6,413 nucleotides of DNA from Actinomycetota bacterium (GTDB lineage Bacteria > Actinomycetota > Humimicrobiia > Humimicrobiales > Humimicrobiaceae). The position numbers were made by a program, and so were the translations under genes. Under the pieces are notes generated by a model that worked only from the letters and a program-made list of their open reading frames with translations, was not told the DNA's origin and searched no databases. This document shows, piece after piece, positions 1 to 6,097 of this stretch. Each line of letters starts with the position of its first letter. Position 1 is the stretch's first letter. The stretch is from the NCBI GenBank assembly GCA_023379515.1, contig JAMCQQ010000141.1, positions 1 to 6,413 on the forward strand, read 5' to 3'.

Positions 1-179
1 CTGGCCCTGTCAAGTGTCGAAGTTAGAACCAGTAGTGGAAATTGAAATTCATTAAGAAAAGATCCGATTAAAAAAGGCCAGATGCTCTCATCGGCAATAA
101 GATTGGCATTATGTGAATTTTTATATTTTTCTATAAAATCAAGCCATAGATCTTCTTTATTAAAATTATTTATAAACAT
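1..179 (-). CDS. mfd: Transcription-repair coupling factor Mfd, N-terminal fragment (runs off window)
   Basis: The frame is open from an ATG at 179 to the left edge and encodes 59 residues, beginning MFINNFNKEDLWLDF and ending PLLVLTSTLDRA. The ending fits the beta-strand and following segment (LLVLTxTLxxA) of the UvrB-like N-terminal domain found in Mfd. Mfd is an ATP-dependent DNA translocase that removes RNA polymerase stalled at lesions and recruits UvrA; only a sliver of its N-terminus is seen here. The main support is context: mfd follows pth in the conserved glmU-prs-ctc-pth-mfd order of Gram-positive-type bacteria. The start codon overlaps the pth stop as TAATG and no clear Shine-Dalgarno precedes it, so translation probably depends on coupling to pth. 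The helicase and RNAP-interaction domains lie outside the window. The identification rests on a short match plus synteny. Confidence 0.8.
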   Translation of the reverse strand, partial: MFINNFNKEDLWLDFIEKYKNSHNANLIADESIWPFLIGSFLNEFQFPLLVLTSTLDRA

Positions 180-736
180 TAATTATACTTGTTCATTGCA
201 AAATTAATTCCGTTTTCAATATAATCTTTTAAAGCTTCGATGCTTATCGGAATAATAGAATCAAGTTCACGAGTCTCCTTCATTTTAAATTTGGATAATA
301 CAAAATCTGCAGGATCCTTACGTCCGGGAGGTCTTCCAATGCCAAATCTTAGTCTGTCAAAATCAGAACGTCCCAGCTTTTTTAATATTGATTCAAGACC
401 ATTATGGCCGCCTGTTCCGCCTCCCGATTTAAACTTTATTTCACCAAACTCGATATCAAGATCATCATGAATAACTATTGTTGATTCTATGTCGTCTTCA
501 AAGTGTCTAATCACTTTTAAAACTGCAGAGCCGCTGTTATTCATGAAAGTGCAAGGTTTTACACAAAGCAGGGCTTTCCCGGCATATTTTGATTTGATGA
601 GAATAGAGTTAAATTTGGAAATCTGACTTAAGATTCCGGTGTCTTCGCTAAATTTATCCAGTATTACAAAACCAATATTGTGCCTTGTCTGCTCATAATC
701 TTCACCAGGGTTGCCAAGGCCAATAATTAATATCAT
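179..736 (-). CDS. pth: Peptidyl-tRNA hydrolase (Pth)
   Basis: This cytosolic esterase releases peptides from prematurely dissociated peptidyl-tRNA so the tRNA can be reused. The 185-residue product has normal length for bacterial Pth. The N-terminal signature GLGNPGxxYxxTRHNIG spans residues 6-22, with the probable catalytic His at 19 and the substrate-binding Asn at 9. The PxTFMNxSG motif (61-69, Asn66), HDDLD (90-94, Asp91) and GGHNGL (109-114, Asn112) match the other conserved active-site positions of E. coli Pth (Asn10, His20, Asn68, Asp93, Asn114). The RFGIGRP motif (130-136) is also intact. Its ATG overlaps the rplY stop as ATGA. Only a purine-rich AAGGA-type stretch lies upstream, at suboptimal distance, so translational coupling to rplY is likely. 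No key residue is missing. Confidence 0.98.
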   Translation of the reverse strand: MILIIGLGNPGEDYEQTRHNIGFVILDKFSEDTGILSQISKFNSILIKSKYAGKALLCVKPCTFMNNSGSAVLKVIRHFEDDIESTIVIHDDLDIEFGEIKFKSGGGTGGHNGLESILKKLGRSDFDRLRFGIGRPPGRKDPADFVLSKFKMKETRELDSIIPISIEALKDYIENGINFAMNKYN

Positions 737-1416
737 TTTTCTTCTTTTTCCTTATCAGAAACCTTTTCCTTTGTTATCACCTCTGGTTCAGCAGCAGCTT
801 CCTCTTCCTCAACAGGAACCTCTTCGACAACAAGATGCGTTGGATGGATAATTGAAACTATTATTTCTTCAGGATGACTTAAAACTTTTATTTCACTGCC
901 AATAACCAGATCAGATACTTTTATAATGTGTCCCATCTTTAAATCTATAATATCATAAGTTATTTTTTCGGGAATTTGCATTGGCAGACATGCGATATGC
1001 AGTTCCCTTAATCCGTGCTGAACAACTCCACCTTCTTCTTTGACTCCAATTGATTCTTCCTCATTTAATATCACTACAGGGACAGTGGTTTCTACTTCTT
1101 TTTCCATTTGAATTCTGTAAAAATCAATGTGTGTAAATTCATGAGTAAAAGGATTTTTCTGGCTGTCCTTTATGATAGCGATTTCTTTTTTATTTTTACC
1201 ATCGATATTCATCGTCATCTCAATAATTAAACTGGCAGTGCTTTTACCCTTTAAAATTTCCTTTAATTTCCTGGAATCAATTTTTATACTTTGCGGCTCT
1301 TCGGCCTGGCCATAAATTGTTGCAGGAATAAAACCACTGGCTCTTAACCTTCTGGATGAATTATTTTTTAATTCTTCTTTACTTCTGGTTTCTACTTTTA
1401 AAGAAACATTGCTCAT
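733..1416 (-). CDS. rplY: 50S ribosomal protein L25, long Ctc/TL5 form
   Basis: L25/Ctc binds 5S rRNA in the large ribosomal subunit; Ctc is a general-stress protein in Bacillus. The 227-residue product is the long two-domain form, unlike the single-domain E. coli L25 of about 94 residues. The N-terminal 5S-binding domain covers about residues 4-100, with RRLRASGFIPATIYG at 22-36 and HIDFYRI at 96-102. The C-terminal TL5-type beta domain covers about 101-195, with ExxGVKEEGGVVQ, a pattern typical of the family. A low-complexity acidic and charged tail (about 196-227, Glu/Lys/Ala-rich) follows and is probably disordered. The start is supported by an AGGTGAGG-type ribosome binding site at about 1421-1429, five bases upstream. 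The gene lies 28 bases after prs and overlaps pth by four bases, so it belongs to the same operon. Confidence 0.98.
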   Translation of the reverse strand: MSNVSLKVETRSKEELKNNSSRRLRASGFIPATIYGQAEEPQSIKIDSRKLKEILKGKSTASLIIEMTMNIDGKNKKEIAIIKDSQKNPFTHEFTHIDFYRIQMEKEVETTVPVVILNEEESIGVKEEGGVVQHGLRELHIACLPMQIPEKITYDIIDLKMGHIIKVSDLVIGSEIKVLSHPEEIIVSIIHPTHLVVEEVPVEEEEAAAEPEVITKEKVSDKEKEEK

Positions 1417-1444
1417 AATAACCTCACCTTAAATAGAATATTTG

Positions 1445-2413
1445 TTATACTAAATTTTCGCCCTTGAATAAGGAGCTCACAGATTTGCAATCATAAACTT
1501 TTTTTATAGTTTTTGCAAGAAGCGGGGCAATTGAAACCACTTTTATTTTATCCTGTCTGAATTCCTTATTAATCGGCAGTGTATCAGAAACTATAATTTC
1601 TTCCGCTTTTGAATTTTCAAGAAGCTCTATTGCATTACCTGAAAAAATGGCATGAGTGGCACCTACAAATACTCTTCTCGCTCCGAATCTGATAAGCATA
1701 TTGATAGCTTCTACTATTGTGCCTCCCGTATCTATCATATCATCAAAAATAATTGCGTCCTTATCCTCAACATCTCCGACAAGATGGTCCATTTTTGCCT
1801 GGTTTGGTCCGGGTCTTACCTTATCAAGAATTGCAAGTGGAAAATGCAGTTGATTTGCAAAAATACTTGCTCTTTTGACACCACCGACATCAGGACTTAC
1901 AATGACACCTTTTTTTATGTTCCTTGTTTTGAAATAATTTGCAATTATAGGTATGGCTGTCACATGATCCACCGGTATATCAAAGAATCCCTGTATTGTC
2001 GCAGAATGCAGATCTGAAACAATGAGCCTGTCTATCCCGGCAACCGACAGCAGGTCGGCAATCAATTTGGCAGTTATTGGTTCCCTGCCCTCTGATTTCT
2101 TATCCTGTCTTGCATACCCGTAATGCGGAATTACACAATTTATAATTCCGGCTGATGCCCGCTTAAGAGCATCTATCATTATAAGCAGTTCCATTATATT
2201 AGCATTTATGGGCTCACTGCATGTCTGAATAACAAAAACATCCGCACCACGGACACTCTCGTCAAACCTGATATAAATTTCACCATTCTTAAACTTTGTT
2301 CTTGTTACCTTACCCAAATTCATTTCAAGGTTTTCTGCGATTTGTGCCGCAAGTTCAGGATTGGATGATCCTGAAAATAATATCATCTTTTTATTGGTAG
2401 GATAATCCTTCAT
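1445..2413 (-). CDS. prs: Ribose-phosphate pyrophosphokinase (PRPP synthetase)
   Basis: The enzyme makes 5-phosphoribosyl-1-pyrophosphate from ribose 5-phosphate and ATP, the precursor for purines, pyrimidines, NAD, His and Trp. The 322-residue product has class I PRPP synthetase length. Visible motifs in order are KFKNGE near 40-45, the ATP-binding region PHYGYARQDKK (96-106), DLHSATIQGFFDIPVDH (134-150) with the conserved metal or substrate-region His136, the flexible-loop KVRPGPN (198-204), and the PRPP-binding loop DDMIDTGGTI (224-233). The ATG shares a base with the glmU stop (TAATG). It is preceded by a strong AGGGGGA ribosome binding site at 2421-2427 with seven-base spacing, so it is both coupled and independently initiated. 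In Gram-positive-type bacteria glmU and prs are adjacent in the same way. Nothing is atypical in the catalytic parts. Confidence 0.99.
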   Translation of the reverse strand: MKDYPTNKKMILFSGSSNPELAAQIAENLEMNLGKVTRTKFKNGEIYIRFDESVRGADVFVIQTCSEPINANIMELLIMIDALKRASAGIINCVIPHYGYARQDKKSEGREPITAKLIADLLSVAGIDRLIVSDLHSATIQGFFDIPVDHVTAIPIIANYFKTRNIKKGVIVSPDVGGVKRASIFANQLHFPLAILDKVRPGPNQAKMDHLVGDVEDKDAIIFDDMIDTGGTIVEAINMLIRFGARRVFVGATHAIFSGNAIELLENSKAEEIIVSDTLPINKEFRQDKIKVVSIAPLLAKTIKKVYDCKSVSSLFKGENLV

Positions 2414-3207
2414 TATTTGGTCCCCCTAAGTTCCTTTTTTATTAGCCTTTCATTTGTCCTGGCTTGCATTATTTTTTCAAGCCTTGTCAGCGCTGCCCTG
2501 TCATTTACACCTTCTATTTCAAAATTATCCCGCACTACAATACATGAAACTTTCTGTTTTGCGCCGACAAAATTTTCAATAATATCTGTGAGATAAAACT
2601 CATTTTGAGAATTTTCTGAACCGATATTTTTAAGATAATTAAACAGGGATTTTGTTTTAAAACAGTATATCGAAGAATTGATTTCATTTATTTTTTTTTC
2701 ATTCTCGGATGCATCGGGTTCCTCGACAATTTTCAAAATATTATTTTTATCGTCTTTGATTATCCGGCCGTAACCATAAGGGTCATCAACAATGGCCGTT
2801 AAGACAACCGCAGAATTGTTTGATTGTTTCATGGTCTTGATAACCATTTTTAAAGTATAATCGCTTATAAGAGGAATATCGCCTGGTATTACAAGGCAGA
2901 TATCCCCGAGTTCTCCGATACGGCTTTTTAACATATTTACAGCATGGGCAGTGCCCAACTGATCTTTCTGAATAACCGGAACTGCCTTAGGGAAATTGTC
3001 GCTTAAAAATTTTTGAACTTTCTCAGCTTTGTGCCCAATGATAACAAATAAATTTTTAGGGTCTAATTTAAGTACGGAGGTTAAAATATAATAAAGTATG
3101 GGTTGAGAACAAATATTGTGAAGAACTTTAGGGATGTCGGATTTCATGCGTTTGCCTTTACCGGCAGCAAGCACAATCACAGTTAGATTTTTATTATTTG
3201 TGCTCAA
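2413..3207 (-). CDS. glmU: N-acetylglucosamine-1-phosphate uridyltransferase, GlmU N-domain only
   Basis: The expected reaction is GlcNAc-1-P + UTP to UDP-GlcNAc + PPi, for peptidoglycan and other glycans. From the chosen TTG start the product has 264 residues. Motifs run LAAGKGKRM (13-21) with Lys27 in PKVLH, QKDQLGTAHA (80-89), PGDIPLI (108-114), YGYGRII (144-150), VEEPDA (161-166), EINSSIY (175-181), NEFYLTD (202-208) and EIEGVNDR (230-237), then the linker helix to the C-terminus. These match the uridyltransferase half of E. coli GlmU. The left-handed beta-helix acetyltransferase half (about 200 residues) is entirely missing, and the stop overlaps the prs start (TAATG), so this is not an obvious frameshift. 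TTG at 3207 is preferred because GGTGGA lies seven bases upstream. A GTG at 3231 adds eight residues but lacks a ribosome binding site. The acetyltransferase must be encoded elsewhere, or the sugar substrate differs. Confidence 0.93.
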   Translation of the reverse strand: MSTNNKNLTVIVLAAGKGKRMKSDIPKVLHNICSQPILYYILTSVLKLDPKNLFVIIGHKAEKVQKFLSDNFPKAVPVIQKDQLGTAHAVNMLKSRIGELGDICLVIPGDIPLISDYTLKMVIKTMKQSNNSAVVLTAIVDDPYGYGRIIKDDKNNILKIVEEPDASENEKKINEINSSIYCFKTKSLFNYLKNIGSENSQNEFYLTDIIENFVGAKQKVSCIVVRDNFEIEGVNDRAALTRLEKIMQARTNERLIKKELRGTK

Positions 3208-3505
3208 TAATTTTTCCACCCGAAATTTCACTGGATATCAAATTGTAATTTTCACCAAAATAAGCAGTAAGATGAATCAGATTATTGCACTTCTTGCCAA
3301 GTATTTCCTTCCTCAGCAAAAGGGCCGACCCTGCCGGGCCCTCTTCTTCATCGTAAAGCCTTGAAATATCGCTGCTTCTTCGAACATTGACAGTAATTTC
3401 TTCGCCGCATCTGTCGCATCGAACATTGAAAGTTATGAAGTTTGAGGTACTTGAATAAGCAGGTGCCGAAAAAAAATTTTTTAAATTTTGTAAAAAACTA
3501 GCCAT
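3194..3505 (-). CDS. Small conserved protein with a CxxC zinc-ribbon-like motif, function unknown
   Basis: The 103-residue product starts at ATG 3505 (MASFLQNLKNFF). It has a CDRCGEEI knuckle (Cys30, Cys33), a third cysteine in KKCNNLIHL (Cys73), an acidic patch (YDEEEG, 51-56) and a C-terminal SSEISGGKIIE segment. The overall pattern resembles small uncharacterised proteins I recall from Chloroflexi and other low-characterised lineages, with a CxxCGE, a central RKE/RKV segment, a later Cys and a terminal EIxGGxxI. That recollection is not verified here. Only three cysteines are present, so tetrahedral metal binding would need a fourth ligand or a partner. No signal peptide or membrane span is seen. 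A TTG at 3547 would extend it by 14 residues, but a -10-like TATAAT sits just upstream of that TTG, and ATG 3505 suits the family N-terminus better. No Shine-Dalgarno precedes either start. It is the first gene of the glmU operon and overlaps glmU by 14 bases. Confidence 0.75.
   Translation of the reverse strand: MASFLQNLKNFFSAPAYSSTSNFITFNVRCDRCGEEITVNVRRSSDISRLYDEEEGPAGSALLLRKEILGKKCNNLIHLTAYFGENYNLISSEISGGKIIEHK
3208..3220 (-). promoter_or_regulatory. Ribosome binding site that decides the glmU start
   Basis: Read on the minus strand, GGTGGA (3220-3215) is followed by seven bases and then TTG (3207). No comparable purine motif stands at the right distance before the GTG at 3231; the nearest, GGTGAAAA, is about 20 bases away. 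The site lies inside the last codons of the upstream Cys-containing protein gene, consistent with reinitiation or coupling. Confidence 0.5.
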
Positions 3506-3511
3506 AACAAG

Positions 3512-4507
3512 TTGTATTTTAACAAATTTGGCAGATATATTAAACAATATTATAATACAAATGAATTGAAAAGCAGGACATCAAAATTTAGACAGTTTTG
3601 TTACTTTGCAAGGTTTGCATTAATCAGCAGGATAGGTTCAAAATACAAAAAACCTCTGATAAGCAGCTTTAAGCTGACTAACAGATGCACACTTAAATGC
3701 CTTCACTGTCCTTTCTGGAGAAACAATGAAATCCTGGAACTTAACTATGGCGAGGCTGCTGCAATTCTTCAAAGATTGTACAAGGATGGGATTAAAATAA
3801 TAATCTTTGAAGGAGGAGAGCCTCTTATATGGAAAGACAGGGAAAGTAACAAAGATATCCATGATCTAATCAAAATGGCAGAAGAATTATTTTATTATGT
3901 TGGTGTTACAACAAACGGCACCATTGAATTTGCCGATGTTGAGTCTGATATAATATTTGTAAGTATAGACGGTATGCAAAAAACGCACGACGCAATCCGC
4001 GGTAAAAGTTTTGACAGGATAATAGAAAATATAAAAGCAAATAAAAACACTAAAAAAATAATTGCAAATATCTGCATAAGCAAAATCAACCGGAAAGAAA
4101 TTCCTGAACTTATAAAATTTTTAAATGACATCACGTATGGTATAACCATTCAATTCTTTTATCCGTATTCCAATGTCGGGGACCAGACCATAAATTTGCA
4201 GGAAAAAGAACAATTGCTTAAAGAGCTGGTAAAACTGAAAAAAGAGGGATACAAAATATTGGATTCGACTGCCTGCCTTGAGAGAATGATGAAAAATACC
4301 TGGAAATGTTATGATTTTTTAGTATCAAGTGTGGAGCCTGATGGCAAAACCTATTATGGGTGTTATTTAAAAAATAAAGTTGATAATGTATCCTGCAAGG
4401 ATTGCGGCTTTGCCGTGCATTGTGAAATATCACTTGCCTATGGTTTAAATATTGATGCTTTAAATTCTGCCAGAAAAATATTCTGGGGACAGGTTTTCAA
4501 ATCTTAA
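3512..4507 (+). CDS. Radical SAM protein with Cys-rich SPASM-like C-terminus, substrate unknown
   Basis: Radical SAM enzymes use a [4Fe-4S] cluster to cleave S-adenosylmethionine and start radical chemistry. Here the cluster motif is CTLKCLHC (Cys59, Cys63, Cys66 of 331). It is followed by FEGGEPLIW (99-107, the GGE SAM-binding motif), TTNGT (133-137) and the strand FVSIDGMQKTHDAIRG (149-164), all typical of the partial TIM barrel. The C-terminal part has further cysteines at 255, 266, 284, 295, 298 and 304 (CYLKNKV then CKDCGFAVHC), suggesting an auxiliary iron-sulfur cluster as in SPASM or twitch domains. The start is uncertain: TTG 3512 has no ribosome binding site, TTG 3566 is the next option, and no in-frame ATG precedes the cluster motif. 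The gene is divergent from the glmU operon. Such architectures include peptide-modifying maturases, but no convincing precursor peptide is adjacent, so the substrate cannot be assigned. Confidence 0.9.
   Translation: MYFNKFGRYIKQYYNTNELKSRTSKFRQFCYFARFALISRIGSKYKKPLISSFKLTNRCTLKCLHCPFWRNNEILELNYGEAAAILQRLYKDGIKIIIFEGGEPLIWKDRESNKDIHDLIKMAEELFYYVGVTTNGTIEFADVESDIIFVSIDGMQKTHDAIRGKSFDRIIENIKANKNTKKIIANICISKINRKEIPELIKFLNDITYGITIQFFYPYSNVGDQTINLQEKEQLLKELVKLKKEGYKILDSTACLERMMKNTWKCYDFLVSSVEPDGKTYYGCYLKNKVDNVSCKDCGFAVHCEISLAYGLNIDALNSARKIFWGQVFKS
3528..3556 (+). promoter_or_regulatory. Near-consensus sigma-70-type promoter with a palindromic -10 between divergent genes
   Basis: On the plus strand TTGGCA (3528-3533) is followed by exactly 17 bases and then TATAAT (3551-3556), a strong match to the sigma-70/sigma-A consensus. 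The -10 lies in the palindrome TATTATAATA (3548-3557), so the minus strand also reads TATAAT (3554-3549), about 44 bases upstream of the ATG of the Cys-containing protein gene. The minus-strand direction lacks a good -35. A plus-strand start site near 3563 would fall downstream of the TTG at 3512 proposed for the radical SAM gene, leaving only TTG 3566 as a nearly leaderless start. So either that gene is shorter than annotated or this promoter mainly serves the operon in the other direction. Confidence 0.5.
4268..4313 (+). repeat. First copy of a 46-bp exact direct repeat (inside the radical SAM gene)
   Basis: The 46 bases beginning ACTGCCTGCCTTGAGAG and ending GGAAATGTTATG are identical to 6368-6413. 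This copy lies in frame within the radical SAM coding sequence (residues around Cys255 to Cys266) and fits its codon structure, so it is the native copy. Confidence 0.95.
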
Positions 4508-4637
4508 ATTTATAGAAGTATTTTTATTACTCAGACCCCCAGCAATAAAATGTATATAAATGAGCCTTGTGGTGGAAAAAAGCAGTGGTATAGCAATTGT
4601 CGTTAAAAGATTTAAACAGTGCGAGGATTACAGTCAA

Positions 4638-4661
4638 ATTTTATTGATAATTTTATTGATT
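4638..4661 (+). repeat. Tandem duplication of a 12-bp AT-rich unit upstream of the isomerase-like gene
   Basis: ATTTTATTGATA (4638-4649) is directly followed by ATTTTATTGATT (4650-4661), 11 of 12 bases identical. Each unit contains a TTGAT core that could act as a -35 element. The tandem copies could be repeated binding half-sites or simple slippage in AT-rich DNA. Confidence 0.6.
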
Positions 4662-4684
4662 AATTAGAAGTTTTATTTTATTAT
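4656..4684 (+). promoter_or_regulatory. Probable sigma-70-type promoter for the isomerase-like gene
   Basis: TTGATT (4656-4661) is followed by 17 bases and TATTAT (4679-4684). The spacing is ideal, with 4 of 6 matches in the -35 box and 5 of 6 in the -10. A start near 4691 would give a leader of about 75 bases before ATG 4766. In such AT-rich DNA chance matches are frequent, so the call rests on the position just upstream of the palindrome at 4693 and a good ribosome binding site. Confidence 0.4.
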
Positions 4685-4692
4685 AAATAAGT

Positions 4693-4702
4693 TAAACGTT
4701 TA
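4693..4702. promoter_or_regulatory. Central-CG palindrome, candidate LacI-family operator
   Basis: TAAACGTTTA is a perfect 10-bp palindrome in the context GTTAAACGTTTAC. A symmetrical AAACGTTT core with a central CG is characteristic of operators of LacI/GalR-family repressors such as PurR and RbsR. It sits at the expected transcription start of the promoter at 4656-4684, where a bound repressor would block RNA polymerase. The downstream gene belongs to a sugar-isomerase superfamily, which fits sugar-responsive control. No repressor gene is in the window. Confidence 0.4.
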
Positions 4703-4765
4703 CTATATTAAAAAAGTATTTATGGTTTTCAGACTATTTCATTAATATAGAAAGGAGAGTTGATA

Positions 4766-6097
4766 ATGATAAAACCAAAAGTCGGAATTTGTACATGCAT
4801 AATGAGAGGCTTTAACTTGAATGAAGATGATTCTATCGTATACCATAAAAAACTTGTAGAATCAGTTATAAATCTTGGATTTGAACCGATTATTGCAGAA
4901 GAGTTTATTTCTTCAGACGAAATTGCAAAAAAAGCTGGCATTATCTTCAAGAAAAAGAGTGCTGATGTTTTTATCCTGAACATTGGTACCTTTATAGACG
5001 ATTTCAGGGTAATGCCATTGCTGACAGGTACAAATATTCCTTTTGTTATCTGGGCTCATGATTATAATGCTTTTAATATCTCAATTACAGGCTCCCAAAA
5101 TATAATTCCAAATATTTATGACCTTAATCTTGAATATAGATATATATATGGAAAGTTTGATGACAAAATTGCAATGCACGAATTATATATATTTGCCAGA
5201 GCATGTGCTGTAAAAAACAAACTTGTAAGATCAAACATAGGTTATATTGGTGGCCATCCCAAAATAATGACCAGTCTTACTGCAGATGAAATAATGATTA
5301 AAAAAACATTCGGTATTACACTTCATAATTTCGGCAACGAGGATATTTTTTTGGAAAGCCAGAAAACTAATCCTAGGAAAACACAAAAAATATGGCAGGA
5401 AATAAAAAGTAAAGCAGGGACAGTGGCAGTAAGTGATGAACAAGGAATTATGACATCCGCCATTCATGCATATCTTCTTAAACTTGTTAAGAAAAATTCT
5501 CTGGATGCAATATCGATAAACTGTTTTCCACATTTAAAAGGAAGAGTATGTATACCCATCGCTTTGTTAAATGATTTTGGAATACCTTCAGCCTGTGAAG
5601 GAGATCTTGATTCTACAATACTCATGTTTATTCTTTATCAGCTTTCGGGAAAAGCCGTATCAAATGGTGACCAGTTGAAAATTTATAATCTTGATAAACC
5701 GGATAATTCAATGATGTTTTCACATTGCGGAGCAGGAGCATTTAGCCTTGCCGCTGATAAAAAAGAAATAACAATTCATACTGATTACGAAACCGGCCAG
5801 GGGTTAGCAGTATATTTTCCTGAAAGAATTCCCGGAAATGTAACAATAGCAGGAATGCATGGATCCCGTGAAGGATACAGAATGTTCATAACAAAAGGTG
5901 AAGCTTTGGATACAGACCTGATGAAAGATTACAAGGGTACACCTATTAATATAAAATTTAATTTTAATATTAGAAATATGCTAAAAGAAATTGCATATGG
6001 CGGCTTTGGTCACCACTGGAATATAGGTTATGGAAACCATGTTGAAGAATTGATTGAACTATGCAGAATGCTGCAGATAGATTTTACTTTTATATAA
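4766..6097 (+). CDS. L-fucose/L-arabinose isomerase superfamily protein, probable sugar isomerase
   Basis: The 443-residue product has the layout of the FucI/AraA superfamily. An N-terminal Rossmann-like region (about 1-170) contains KVGICTC and WAHDYNAF, and a C-terminal domain carries the catalytic part. Visible landmarks are VSDEQG (222-227), NCFPHLKGRVCIP (252-264), GIPSACEGDL (272-281), FSHCGAGAFSLA (318-329) and FGHHWNIGYGNH (414-425), ending LQIDFTFI. The CEGD element fits the metal-ligand segment around Glu333 of E. coli AraA (Asp361 region of FucI), His320 fits AraA His350, and His416/His417 fit AraA His450. The acid equivalent to AraA Glu306 is not obvious, so activity and substrate are unassigned. 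ATG 4766 is chosen because AAAGGAG (about 4751-4757) lies eight bases upstream; TTG 4760 is too close. Members of this family convert aldoses to ketoses. This is a monocistronic-looking gene with its own promoter region. Confidence 0.85.
   Translation: MIKPKVGICTCIMRGFNLNEDDSIVYHKKLVESVINLGFEPIIAEEFISSDEIAKKAGIIFKKKSADVFILNIGTFIDDFRVMPLLTGTNIPFVIWAHDYNAFNISITGSQNIIPNIYDLNLEYRYIYGKFDDKIAMHELYIFARACAVKNKLVRSNIGYIGGHPKIMTSLTADEIMIKKTFGITLHNFGNEDIFLESQKTNPRKTQKIWQEIKSKAGTVAVSDEQGIMTSAIHAYLLKLVKKNSLDAISINCFPHLKGRVCIPIALLNDFGIPSACEGDLDSTILMFILYQLSGKAVSNGDQLKIYNLDKPDNSMMFSHCGAGAFSLAADKKEITIHTDYETGQGLAVYFPERIPGNVTIAGMHGSREGYRMFITKGEALDTDLMKDYKGTPINIKFNFNIRNMLKEIAYGGFGHHWNIGYGNHVEELIELCRMLQIDFTFI

Noticed and set aside
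1652..2017. Plus-strand open frame of about 121 codons opposite prs
   Set aside because: It lies wholly antisense to the intact prs gene, its product is Cys/Tyr/Ile-rich with no recognisable motif, and it has no promoter or ribosome binding site of its own.
2413..2430. Frameshift at the end of glmU explaining the missing acetyltransferase domain
   Set aside because: The downstream sequence in all frames is prs from its own start with a strong ribosome binding site, so no remnant of a beta-helix domain could be hidden there.
3208..3231. GTG at 3231 as the glmU start
   Set aside because: It has no ribosome binding site at a suitable distance and adds eight residues ahead of the family N-terminus. 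TTG 3207 has GGTGGA seven bases upstream.
4508..4600. Rho-independent terminator after the radical SAM gene
   Set aside because: No GC-rich stem followed by a T-run is present. The T-rich stretch near 4520-4526 has no adjacent inverted repeat.
4560..4667. 35-codon ORF (MSLVVEKSSGIAIVVKRF...) as a real gene
   Set aside because: It follows a stop codon directly, lacks a ribosome binding site, and its end overlaps the proposed promoter. It is kept only as a weak lead in the findings.
4729..4983. Minus-strand open frame across the start of the isomerase-like gene
   Set aside because: It overlaps a gene with a good ribosome binding site and conserved protein, and its product has no recognisable features.
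5231..5533. Minus-strand open frame of about 100 codons inside the isomerase-like gene
   Set aside because: It is antisense to a well-supported coding sequence and has a composition typical of a shadow frame (runs of Phe, Cys and His). No start signal or family motif is seen.
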